A stretch of 12,579 bases of DNA from Bacillota bacterium (lineage in GTDB: Bacteria > Bacillota > Bacilli > Paenibacillales > Paenibacillaceae). Every line of letters starts with the position of its first letter. Position 1 is the first letter of the stretch. The notes below the pieces were generated by a model that made no database searches, was not told the origin of the DNA, and saw only the letters and a program-made list of their open reading frames with translations. The stretch spans positions 1 through 12,579 of the forward strand of contig JAEZCJ010000048.1 in assembly GCA_023433615.1 (NCBI GenBank). Direction: 5' to 3'. The translations under genes were made by a program, and so were the position numbers. This document shows, in pieces, positions 6,747-12,579 of the stretch.

Positions 6747-6811
6747 CGCAGCACAATAGGAAAAAGGCCGAGCCCTCATCGTTCAGAGAGCTCGGCCTTT
6801 GGTGTGCTGCG
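6747..6811. terminator. Bidirectional terminator with a long two-part stem
   Basis: The inner stem is AAAGGCCGAGC (6763-6773) with GCTCGGCCTTT (6790-6800), perfect. An outer stem of nine perfect bases, CGCAGCACA (6747-6755) with TGTGCTGCG (6803-6811), adds to it across an asymmetric internal loop. It lies between convergent genes and has short A and T runs on both sides, so it can serve both strands. Confidence 0.8.
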
Positions 6812-6817
6812 CGCTAT

Positions 6818-7387
6818 CTATTCCTTCGATACTCGAGTACGAGCTCCCCATGGCGTTCCCAGTTTAGGGAGTGCCCAGCGATCCAAACCGTACCAGCCTG
6901 CGACCTTCCATGCTAGGACCAGCCAAGTGGCCAAGATGAACAGCAGGGGATTCGAACTCAGCGTTCCCGCGAACAAGAAGCTTGCATTCATGAATGCCCC
7001 GAAGAAAGCGGCTACGCCCGTGAGGAGGCCGAGGATCAAGCCGAGTCCGACCAACACTTCGCCATATGCAACGCAGTAGGAGAACACTTTCGCATTGGGA
7101 AGGACGACATTCTCGAGGAAGGTTGCATACCATCCGGTAACATCCTTGCCGTCTGCAGCCTTGCCGATGGCACCGTTGACGAATCCGGTCAAGCCGGCAC
7201 CGGCTTGCTTGCCGACCCACGCTTCGCTCGTTACCTTGTGCCAGCCGGCATCCAGCCAAGCATAGCCGAGGTACAAGCGGATGACCAGCCACAGGAGTCC
7301 TGATCGCGTGTTGTTGAACAACAGGTTGGATACAGGATTGTCCGGGACGATGATGTTCTTGCCTTGCAGTTCTTCCTTGATTGTCAC
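6818..7387 (-). CDS. DoxX family membrane protein
   Basis: A 189-residue integral membrane protein with four hydrophobic segments and the DoxX-type first helix LWLVIRLYLGYAWLDAGWHKV. DoxX family proteins relate to the membrane subunit of archaeal thiosulfate:quinone oxidoreductase; in Firmicutes the role is mostly unproven, with proposed links to thiol and redox stress. A soluble loop around a Gly/Lys-rich stretch (VGKQAGAGLTGFV) precedes the second helix. I chose GTG (complement of 7385-7387), as GGAG (complement of 7397-7400) is nine bases upstream. An in-frame ATG at 7396 directly abuts that GGAG and is less likely. A TATGAT -10 box at 7422-7427 agrees with a short leader. It diverges from yeeI. 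Confidence 0.85.
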   Translation of the reverse strand: MTIKEELQGKNIIVPDNPVSNLLFNNTRSGLLWLVIRLYLGYAWLDAGWHKVTSEAWVGKQAGAGLTGFVNGAIGKAADGKDVTGWYATFLENVVLPNAKVFSYCVAYGEVLVGLGLILGLLTGVAAFFGAFMNASFLFAGTLSSNPLLFILATWLVLAWKVAGWYGLDRWALPKLGTPWGARTRVSKE

Positions 7388-7421
7388 TGTAATCATCTCC
7401 AATTCGTTGTAGGGTACATTC

Positions 7422-7447
7422 ATCATACCTATCGGCAATGCTTGCCG
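7422..7447 (-). promoter_or_regulatory. Promoter region of the doxX gene with dyad operator candidate
   Basis: The minus strand has TATGAT (complement of 7422-7427), five of six to the -10 consensus. Five bases upstream lies a perfect dyad CGGCAA-N3-TTGCCG (7433-7447), covering the space between the -10 and -35 positions. No good -35 box is visible, consistent with a regulated promoter. Confidence 0.45.
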
Positions 7448-7479
7448 GTTATGTTAGCCGCGGCTTAACGATTTGCGAC

Positions 7480-7509
7480 TTGTCCGGCATCCTGCCGAGC
7501 GTATATAAT
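7480..7509 (+). promoter_or_regulatory. Promoter of yeeI/yebC2
   Basis: TTGTCC (7480-7485, four of six) and a perfect TATAAT (7504-7509) at an 18-base spacing. Predicted start near 7516, about 31 bases before the ATG. Confidence 0.65.
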
Positions 7510-7546
7510 GGCAGAGTAGACTTGATATTCGGAAAGTGGGAAAAAT

Positions 7547-8260
7547 ATGGGCCGCAAGTGGAACAATATCAAAGAGAAAAAAGCTTCGAAGGACGCCAAC
7601 ACAAGCCGCATCTATGCGAAATTCGGCGTCGAGATCTATGTAGCCGCCAAGAAAGGCGAGCCGGATCCGGAGTCGAACCGAGCGTTGAAGGTCGTACTCG
7701 AACGCGCGAAGACCTATAACGTACCCAAAGCGATTATCGATCGGGCGATCGAGAAGGCGAAGGGAAGCGGCGAAGACACGTATGTCGAGCTGCGTTACGA
7801 AGGCTTCGGACCGAACGGTTCGATGCTTATCGTGGATGCGCTGACCAATAACGTGAACCGTACGGCTGCGGATGTGCGTTCGGCATTCAATAAATGCGGC
7901 GGAAGCATGGGCGTGAACGGATCGGTGTCGTACATGTTCGATTCGACCGCGGTATTCGGCATTACGGGCCGAGCATCCGACGAAATCATGGAGCTGCTCA
8001 TCGAAGCGGAAGTGGACGTTCGCGACGTGATCGAAGAGGACGAGGCCGTGATCGTCTATGCGGAACCGGATCAATATCATGCCGTGCAAGAAGCGTGCCG
8101 CGCCGCCGGCATCACGGAATTCTCGGTTGCCGAGATGACGATGCTGCCGCAGAACTATGTGGAGCTCCCGGATTCCGCGCTGCCGCAGTTCGAGAAGCTG
8201 ATCGACATGCTGGAAGACCTGGAAGACGTACAACAGGTCTATCATAACGTCGAAGAATAG
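7547..8260 (+). CDS. yeeI: YebC/PmpR family protein, YeeI (YebC2) type
   Basis: A 237-residue YebC-family protein. Its N-terminus MGRKWNNIKEKKASKDANTS, the RYEGFGPNGSMLIVDALTNN block and the C-terminal DLEDVQQVYHNV closely match B. subtilis YeeI as I recall it, the second YebC paralogue of Bacillales. The family was long annotated as a DNA-binding transcriptional regulator; recent work on YebC proteins and mitochondrial TACO1 instead supports a ribosome-associated role in relieving stalling at proline-rich stretches. The start has only a weak purine-rich site (AAGTGGG). It has a sigma-A promoter at 7480-7509 and a strong terminator at 8277-8310, so it is a single-gene unit, unlike the canonical yebC, which often sits near ruvC. 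Identity is firm; the molecular role is from the family. Confidence 0.95.
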   Translation: MGRKWNNIKEKKASKDANTSRIYAKFGVEIYVAAKKGEPDPESNRALKVVLERAKTYNVPKAIIDRAIEKAKGSGEDTYVELRYEGFGPNGSMLIVDALTNNVNRTAADVRSAFNKCGGSMGVNGSVSYMFDSTAVFGITGRASDEIMELLIEAEVDVRDVIEEDEAVIVYAEPDQYHAVQEACRAAGITEFSVAEMTMLPQNYVELPDSALPQFEKLIDMLEDLEDVQQVYHNVEE

Positions 8261-8276
8261 CATAACGGTTCGGGAA

Positions 8277-8310
8277 CTGGTACCTCTGTCAGAGGTGCCA
8301 GATTTTTTTG
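8277..8310 (+). terminator. Terminator of yeeI
   Basis: An 11-pair stem (CTGGTACCTCT with AGAGGTGCCAG, one G-U pair), a three-base loop and a run of seven T (8303-8309). It is 16 bases after the stop. Confidence 0.92.
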
Positions 8311-8316
8311 TTTAAA

Positions 8317-8375
8317 TGTATAGTTTGATTGACATTGTGTAATACATACCATACACTATGTATAACAAACTGTAC
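8317..8375 (+). promoter_or_regulatory. Promoter with nested dyads (likely XRE autoregulation)
   Basis: A perfect -35 TTGACA (8329-8334) and a TACACT -10 (8352-8357) at 17-base spacing. ATACATA-N8-TATGTAT (8342-8348 with 8357-8363) is a perfect dyad covering the -10. An outer dyad GTATAGTTTG (8318-8327) with CAAACTGTAC (8366-8375), nine of ten, brackets the whole promoter. Since the second gene encodes an XRE-type DNA-binding protein, autoregulation is the simplest reading; this is inference. Confidence 0.65.
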
Positions 8376-8408
8376 CTGTTCAACATTATGGAAACGGAGG
8401 AATTATAC

Positions 8409-8855
8409 ATGTCTTATCAAGAGAAGAAGAGCATCGTATCGATGTTCAGCAGCGCGATTATATTCGGTATCTATTGTTGGTACATATTCCTGAAGTACGA
8501 GCAGGAGCTATTCGGAATCGAGCCAAGCTTCCGTTATTGGGGTGCCGTCGTCTTGATCCTCATACCGGTCTCGATCGTGGCCAGAATCGTCGTATTCATC
8601 GCGTTCAACATCATTAATCGACTGGCTACCCAGGAGATCGAGCCCTCGTTCGAGGATGAGCTGGATAAGCTAATCGAGTCGAAAGCGACGCGCGTATCGC
8701 ATTACGTGTTCATCCTCGGGTTCGTCTTGGCCATGGGAGCGCTTGTGCTCGAACAATCGCCATCCGTCATGTTCGTCATCCTGTTCTTCTCGGGATTCTT
8801 GTCGGAAGCCGCAGGTCATAGCATGCAGATCTATCACTATCGGAAAGGGGTCTAG
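8409..8855 (+). CDS. Small four-helix membrane protein partnered with an XRE regulator
   Basis: A 148-residue protein I cannot assign to a named family with confidence. Hydrophobic segments lie near residues 9-28, 43-68, 97-115 and 119-134, giving a four-helix inner-membrane protein. The loop between helices two and three is acidic and amphipathic (about residues 76-96, with EDELDKLIESKATR) and may be cytoplasmic. The start at 8409 is chosen because CGGAGGAA lies eight bases upstream; an in-frame ATG at 8358 overlaps the -10 box and cannot be used from this promoter. The XRE gene begins three bases after the stop. Membrane protein plus small XRE pairs of this kind recur in Firmicutes genomes; a sensor or sequestering role for the membrane partner is possible but not shown by the sequence. 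Confidence 0.8.
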   Translation: MSYQEKKSIVSMFSSAIIFGIYCWYIFLKYEQELFGIEPSFRYWGAVVLILIPVSIVARIVVFIAFNIINRLATQEIEPSFEDELDKLIESKATRVSHYVFILGFVLAMGALVLEQSPSVMFVILFFSGFLSEAAGHSMQIYHYRKGV

Positions 8856-8857
8856 TC

Positions 8858-9079
8858 GTGAGCACAGGCAGGCTAAGCAACCATATTCGAACTTTGCGCT
8901 TCAATCATAACGAGATGACGCAGCAGCAGCTTGCCGACCGGGTAGGCGTCACGAGGCAGACGATCGTGGCAATGGAGAAGGGGAATTACTCTCCCTCGCT
9001 CGAGCTCGCTTTTCGCATTGCGCGTACGTTCGGCTTGCAGGTCGAAGATGTTTTCAACTATGCGGATGAACAGGAATGA
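8858..9079 (+). CDS. Small XRE-family (Cro/CI-type HTH) transcriptional regulator
   Basis: A 73-residue protein made almost wholly of one Cro/CI helix-turn-helix domain: MTQQQLADRVGVTRQTIVAME (20-40) holds the helix-turn-helix, followed by NYSPSLELAFRIARTFGLQVEDVF. This is the minimal YgzD/YozG-like size, with no sensor domain. The start is GTG, with AAAGGGG about eight bases upstream, three bases after the membrane protein's stop, so they are co-translated. It probably represses its own promoter at 8317-8375, where dyads overlap the -10. The MDR gene follows after 22 bases without a terminator. Confidence 0.9.
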   Translation: MSTGRLSNHIRTLRFNHNEMTQQQLADRVGVTRQTIVAMEKGNYSPSLELAFRIARTFGLQVEDVFNYADEQE

Positions 9080-9101
9080 TTCAAGGAGAGGATGATGATC
9101 G

Positions 9102-10076
9102 ATGCGTGCTGTCGTATGCAGGCGATATGGATCGCCGGATGTACTGGAGCTTCAAGAAGTAGATAAGCCAATTCCGAAGCGAAATGAGGTGCTCATCCGC
9201 ATCATGGCTGGGACGGTCGGCCCATCCGATTGCGCGTTCCGCAAAGGGGAGCCGTTCGCCGTGAAGCTGGTGAATGGGCTGCGACGACCGAAGCATCCGA
9301 TCCTGGGGACGGAGTTCGCCGGCGTGATCGACGCGGTCGGTCAAGATGTTACCCAGTTCCGAACGGGCGATCGCGTGTATGGATTAAGCCCGCATACGGC
9401 AGGCGCGCATGCGGAGTACAAATGTCTGCCCGAGAACGGGGTTCTCGTTCAGATGCCTGAAGGGTTGTCCTATGAGGATATGGTCGCCGTATGCGACGGG
9501 GCAGCAACTTCGCTTACGTTCTTGCGCGATCAAGCTAAGGTGAAGAGCGGCCAGAAGGTGCTGATCATCGGGGCTTCCGGAGCAGTGGGCATATATGCCG
9601 TCCAGCTTGCGAAGCATTACGGCGCAGAGGTGACCGGCGTCTGCAGCGGCGCGAACGCGGATCTTGTCAAGTCGGTGGGGGCGGATGAGGTAATTGACTA
9701 TACGCTGGAAGATTTTACGGCTGACGGCCGCTTGTATGACGTGATCTTCGATGCTGTCGGCAAGCGCAGCTTCTCGCAATGCGCCGGCTCGCTGACGCCT
9801 GACGGGATCTATCTTAGCACGACTCCGACTTTATCGAATATCGCCTCTATGCTGCGGACAATGCTGTTCGGGCGGAAGAAGTCGAAGTTCGTCACGGCCG
9901 GACTCATGCAGAGCAAGGACAATCTGCGATATCTCAATGCCCTGTGCGAGCAAGGGAAGCTGCGGGCGATCATCGATCGGCGCTATTCCCTTGAACAAGC
10001 AGCCGATGCGCATCGTTACGTGGATACCGGCCGCAAGAAGGGCAATGTGGTGATTCGTATCGGGCAGAAGGACTAG
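9102..10076 (+). CDS. Zinc-independent MDR oxidoreductase (quinone reductase-like)
   Basis: A 324-residue medium-chain dehydrogenase/reductase. The GroES-like N-terminal domain has PSDCAFRKG (41-49) and ILGTEFAGVI (67-76); LGTEFAG replaces the GHE zinc-ligand motif and no structural zinc cysteine cluster is present, so this belongs to the zinc-free quinone oxidoreductase-like branch. The Rossmann nucleotide motif is GASGAVG (157-163), fitting NADPH use. Likely role: reduction of quinones, enones or other electrophiles in the cytoplasm; substrate unknown. ATG 9102 follows AAGGAGAGG. It lies 22 bases after the XRE gene and 60 before a hydrolase gene, with no terminator between, so one transcript may cover 8409-10907. 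Confidence 0.9.
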   Translation: MRAVVCRRYGSPDVLELQEVDKPIPKRNEVLIRIMAGTVGPSDCAFRKGEPFAVKLVNGLRRPKHPILGTEFAGVIDAVGQDVTQFRTGDRVYGLSPHTAGAHAEYKCLPENGVLVQMPEGLSYEDMVAVCDGAATSLTFLRDQAKVKSGQKVLIIGASGAVGIYAVQLAKHYGAEVTGVCSGANADLVKSVGADEVIDYTLEDFTADGRLYDVIFDAVGKRSFSQCAGSLTPDGIYLSTTPTLSNIASMLRTMLFGRKKSKFVTAGLMQSKDNLRYLNALCEQGKLRAIIDRRYSLEQAADAHRYVDTGRKKGNVVIRIGQKD

Positions 10077-10136
10077 ATGCGCGAGACAGAGCGTGTACTG
10101 GCGACATAAACGAATAAATAGAGGGAGGTGTCGGAG

Positions 10137-10907
10137 ATGAAGCGTGAAGCCTATAGAATCGACGAGATATCGGCGATCAATATCTATGATGAACGGGTTG
10201 CTGACAGGCGACCTGTCATCATGATCCTACATGGCGCGGGCGTCAATGCTGGCAAGGAATCAGGACTAGAAACGGCTGAGGTGTTTGCATCGCTCGGCTA
10301 TTTTGCTGTCGTATTCGATGCATGCGGCTATGGCGATTCGCGTTCTGCTGCACAGGATGTTAGAACGCCGCTGGGTATCTTCGCCAACTATCGAAGGACA
10401 TCTAGTTACGTTAATCGCCTCATTCATCACCTGAGTGAACACCCGGCAGCTGATGCCAGCAAGGTAGGTCTGACCGGCTTCTCGATGGGAGCGCATGTGA
10501 TTTATTATTATCTCGCGCATGAGCGAGTCCATGCCGTGAAAGTCGCCGTTCCCATGTCTGGCTCACCGCGATGGGATAACGTTGCTAGACGATTCGCTAC
10601 GACGCTGGAGCATTTCAAGCATCTCGCACAGGAGGAGTCGATCCAAGAATTCGAGAGGCAAGTGAAGGAATATCATCCGGTTGCTTACTTGAATGATATG
10701 GGAGACTTTCCATTGCTTCTAACGACAGGAGAATGGGATGAGAAGGCACTCGCGGAGGATGTCGCTGCGCTCTATCATAAATTAGCGAGCCATTATTCGG
10801 ATCCGGATCGTATCAAGCTTACCATATACAAAGGCATTGGCCATGTTAGAACAGAGCAAATGATGCGCGATGCGCTGGAATTCTTAAAGAAGTACTTGCG
10901 AGAATAG
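10137..10907 (+). CDS. Alpha/beta hydrolase
   Basis: A 256-residue cytoplasmic serine hydrolase of the dienelactone-hydrolase/prolyl-oligopeptidase-like group. Oxyanion-type LHGAG is at 31-35, the nucleophile elbow GFSMG at 114-118 (S116), the likely acid D201 (TTGEWDE) and the base H236 (KGIGHVR), so the triad is complete. There is no signal peptide. Substrate unknown; carboxyl esters are likely from the fold. ATG 10137 is chosen as GGGAGG (10123-10128) is eight bases upstream; the GTG at 10128 overlaps that site. No clear terminator follows; the next gene has its own promoter. Confidence 0.88.
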   Translation: MKREAYRIDEISAINIYDERVADRRPVIMILHGAGVNAGKESGLETAEVFASLGYFAVVFDACGYGDSRSAAQDVRTPLGIFANYRRTSSYVNRLIHHLSEHPAADASKVGLTGFSMGAHVIYYYLAHERVHAVKVAVPMSGSPRWDNVARRFATTLEHFKHLAQEESIQEFERQVKEYHPVAYLNDMGDFPLLLTTGEWDEKALAEDVAALYHKLASHYSDPDRIKLTIYKGIGHVRTEQMMRDALEFLKKYLRE

Positions 10908-10966
10908 TGTTGTGACTAGTACTTGTATAGAATGATTTATATATTTTCCCCAATTAGAAATTTCTC

Positions 10967-10995
10967 TTGAAGGAAAATTCCCGACGTGGTATATT
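10967..10995 (+). promoter_or_regulatory. Promoter of the arsR-SRPBCC-doxX operon
   Basis: TTGAAG (10967-10972) and TATATT (10990-10995) at 17-base spacing. GGAA-AA-TTCC (10972-10981) lies in the spacer. A GC hairpin or dyad CGGCG-N4-CGCCG (11019-11032) lies in the leader just before the ribosome binding site and may be the repressor site. Confidence 0.65.
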
Positions 10996-11049
10996 CGTGT
11001 CAGCAAAAAATAAAAATTCGGCGTGCTCGCCGAGAAAGGAGATTAACTG

Positions 11050-11382
11050 ATGAATGCGGCCACGTTAAGCGCGCTTGCCGAGCCTAACCGGCTCAACATC
11101 GTAGAACTGCTGCGAGACGGAGGCGCCCTTACGCTTGGGGAAATCGCCGATCGGCTCGGTCTGCGGCTGCCCCAATCCTCAAAGCATCTCAAGGTGTTGG
11201 CAGATGCCGGGCTTGTCGTCGTGCAGGCGGCAGCGAACCGGCGGATTTTTCGCTTGCGGAAGGAGAGGTTCGCCGAATTGGACAGATGGGCCCAGTCGTT
11301 CTTGGAGGCCAAGGAAGAGCAGTTCGATCGGCTGGATGCGCTGCTCACCCGAGTGCAGGAGCAGGAGAATGAATCGAAGTAA
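11050..11382 (+). CDS. ArsR-family winged-helix transcriptional regulator
   Basis: A 110-residue ArsR-type winged-helix repressor. LAEPNRLNIVELLRDGGALTLGEIADRLGL (9-38) leads to the recognition helix LPQSSKHLKVLADAGLV (40-56) and the wing QAAANRRIFRL (59-69); the C-terminus is a charged helix for dimerisation. It contains no cysteine at all, so the classic alpha-3 arsenic/cadmium site is absent and it is not a typical metal sensor. AAAGGAG (11035-11041) sits eight bases before the ATG. It heads an operon with an SRPBCC protein (29-base gap) and a DoxX protein, a common arrangement for ArsR/AHSA1 pairs. It probably represses its own operon. Confidence 0.92.
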   Translation: MNAATLSALAEPNRLNIVELLRDGGALTLGEIADRLGLRLPQSSKHLKVLADAGLVVVQAAANRRIFRLRKERFAELDRWAQSFLEAKEEQFDRLDALLTRVQEQENESK

Positions 11383-11411
11383 CCATTCAGAAGAACAGAG
11401 GGGATCAGAAG

Positions 11412-11888
11412 ATGGCAAAAACATCGATAATTGCAGAACCGAACAAGCAGGAGATCGTGATTCAACGCGAATTCGACGCTAGACGCGAGCTCGTCTTCCG
11501 TCTATGGACAGATGCGGCTTATGTGCCCGAGTGGTGGGGGCCGAGCGTCATGACGACGATCGTGGACAGTCTGGATGCCCGCAAGGGCGGGATCTGGCGA
11601 TACCTCCAAACGGACCCGGAAGGCAATGAATATGCGCACAACGGGGTCTATCACGAAGTAGCAGCGCCGGAGCGCCTCATCCATACGTATGAGTTCGAAG
11701 GGATTCCGGCGGTCGGCTTGGTGACCGTGACCTTCGAGGAACTGCCGGGCGGGAGGACAAGACTGACGGAGACTTCGCTCTATCCTTCGGTTGAGATCCG
11801 TGACGGCGTGCTGCAGTCGGGCATGTCCGAAGGCGCCATCGCGCTCATGGACCGTTTCGAGCTGCTGCTCGCGAAGCATGCGGAGTAG
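11412..11888 (+). CDS. SRPBCC (AHSA1/START-like) family protein
   Basis: A 158-residue START/AHSA1-fold protein with the characteristic opening REFDARRELVFRLWTDAAYVPEWWGP (19-44; shown here only as the family's EWWGP block, 40-44) and the central GGRTRLTETS strand region. Such proteins form a deep hydrophobic cavity and bind lipophilic ligands; some modulate Hsp90, most have no known role. GAGGGG about seven bases upstream sets the start. It lies between arsR and doxX genes in one operon and may bind the effector to which the operon responds, which is inference. Confidence 0.9.
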   Translation: MAKTSIIAEPNKQEIVIQREFDARRELVFRLWTDAAYVPEWWGPSVMTTIVDSLDARKGGIWRYLQTDPEGNEYAHNGVYHEVAAPERLIHTYEFEGIPAVGLVTVTFEELPGGRTRLTETSLYPSVEIRDGVLQSGMSEGAIALMDRFELLLAKHAE

Positions 11889-11896
11889 GCGTTGCC

Positions 11897-12259
11897 ATGC
11901 GATGGGGCATATGGGTTGTCCAAGGGTTGTTGGCCGCCGCCTTCCTAATGTCGGGACTTATGAAGGTTTTCATTAGCAGCGAGGAGATTCGGACGCTGTA
12001 CTCCGACCCGCTCGGATACGATGTCGGGTTCATGCGCATGATCGGCGTCGTGGAAGCAGCAGCTGCGTTTAGTCTGATTGCAGGCTATCGTTGGTCGAAG
12101 CTCGCGCTGGCAGGCTCATGCGTGCTCGTCGTCGTTATGGCCGGTGCGGCAATCTCCACGCTTGCATCCGGCCAGGCCGTCACCGCCGCAGTCTCCCCAA
12201 TCCTATTACTGGTTCTTGCATCGTTCATTGTCTGGCGTTCACGCAAGACTGCACGATAA
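11897..12259 (+). CDS. Small DoxX-like membrane protein
   Basis: A 120-residue membrane protein with four hydrophobic segments (about 4-24, 46-65, 69-88 and 96-113). The first helix carries AFLMSGLMKVF, the DoxX/DoxD-like signature, and IGVVEAAAAFSLI matches the second helix pattern. It is shorter than the DoxX protein at 6818 and has no large loop. Its ATG is eight bases after the SRPBCC stop, with GGAG/TAGG overlapping that stop as binding site, so it is tightly coupled. A terminator follows directly. Function unknown; ArsR-SRPBCC-DoxX linkage suggests a response to a lipophilic or redox-active compound. Confidence 0.87.
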   Translation: MRWGIWVVQGLLAAAFLMSGLMKVFISSEEIRTLYSDPLGYDVGFMRMIGVVEAAAAFSLIAGYRWSKLALAGSCVLVVVMAGAAISTLASGQAVTAAVSPILLLVLASFIVWRSRKTAR

Positions 12260-12262
12260 GTT

Positions 12263-12300
12263 CAGGCCCTTCGCCGATACGCGGAGGGCCTGTCGTATTT
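12263..12300 (+). terminator. Terminator of the arsR-SRPBCC-doxX operon
   Basis: CAGGCCCT (12263-12270) pairs with AGGGCCTG (12285-12292), with four inner pairs (one G-U) and a six-base loop. The tail TCGTATTTACT is only moderately T-rich. It lies four bases after the stop. Confidence 0.75.
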
Positions 12301-12464
12301 ACTCGATAACAAGAGGATTTCGGGGCGTTATAGCGAATATAGTAAAATTTACGTGTTACATATATTTCCTTTCGAAAAATACTTAGCCAAAATGTTCAAA
12401 TCCATCATCCTGTCGGCATCTCTCTATTGGGCAGCGATAATCACGAGCATAAACGGGAGGCAAC

Positions 12465-12579
12465 GTGGCAGAGTCGATCATGCATGATCAAGCGCTGGTG
12501 GAACGCGCGCAGCAAGGGGATACGGAAGCGTTCGGCGATCTGATCGAGCGGCATCGAGGCAAGGCGCATGGCTGGGCAG
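12465..12579 (+). CDS. RNA polymerase sigma-70/ECF-type sigma factor, N-terminal part
   Basis: The first 38 residues of a sigma factor, cut by the window end. ALVERAQQGDTEAFGDLIER (residues 10-29) is the region 2.1 signature of sigma-70/ECF proteins. CGGGAGG (12454-12460) lies four bases before GTG 12465; ATG 12480 is in frame but far from the site. The 165 bases between the upstream terminator and this start show a TATAGT -10-like box (12338-12343) without a matching -35, and no clear ECF-type autoregulatory promoter. Which sigma group it belongs to cannot be told without the rest. Confidence 0.8.
   Translation, partial: MAESIMHDQALVERAQQGDTEAFGDLIERHRGKAHGWA

Noticed and set aside
7454..8263. 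269-codon minus-strand frame opposite yeeI
   Set aside because: Antisense shadow of a highly conserved gene; rich in His/Arg from reverse reading of biased codons and crosses the yeeI promoter.

Overview
The window looks like the chromosome of a Bacillales bacterium, most likely Paenibacillaceae. It has moderately high GC, AGGAGG-type ribosome binding sites, sigma-A promoters with TATAAT boxes, a B. subtilis YeeI-type YebC2 protein, a PCYCGC-motif lipoprotein and B. subtilis-style NirB/NirD. This placement is inferred from protein and signal style, not from a database search. No tRNA, rRNA, CRISPR array, transposase, integrase or phage gene is seen. Every gene is intact except the two cut by the window edges.

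Layout. (1) 1-1411: 3' end of nirB and complete nirD (assimilatory NADH-nitrite reductase), closed by a terminator. (2) 1412-3014: a long leader region, then an ArsB/NhaD-type membrane transporter. (3) 3021-5675: a leftward LysE-type exporter diverges, from overlapping promoters, from a rightward operon of aldo/keto reductase, RNase HI-like protein and PCYCGC lipoprotein. (4) 5676-6811: a second aldo/keto reductase with its own promoter, ending at a long hairpin shared with a converging gene. (5) 6818-8310: a leftward DoxX-family membrane protein divergent from yeeI/yebC2, which ends at a strong terminator. (6) 8318-10907: a small four-helix membrane protein and an XRE-type repressor behind an operator-rich promoter, followed without a visible terminator by a zinc-free MDR oxidoreductase and an alpha/beta hydrolase. 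(7) 10908-12300: ArsR-type regulator, SRPBCC protein and a small DoxX protein as a compact operon with promoter and terminator. (8) 12465-end: start of a sigma-70/ECF-type sigma factor.

How the genes may work together. Most are housekeeping or stress-accessory functions: nitrite assimilation, efflux, carbonyl and quinone reduction, membrane redox proteins. Three small regulatory modules stand out: the membrane protein/XRE pair with nested dyads over its promoter, the ArsR-SRPBCC-DoxX operon, and the transporter leader with a five-codon ORF plus hairpin. None can be called a new system from sequence alone, but the first is the best candidate for a self-contained, poorly described circuit.
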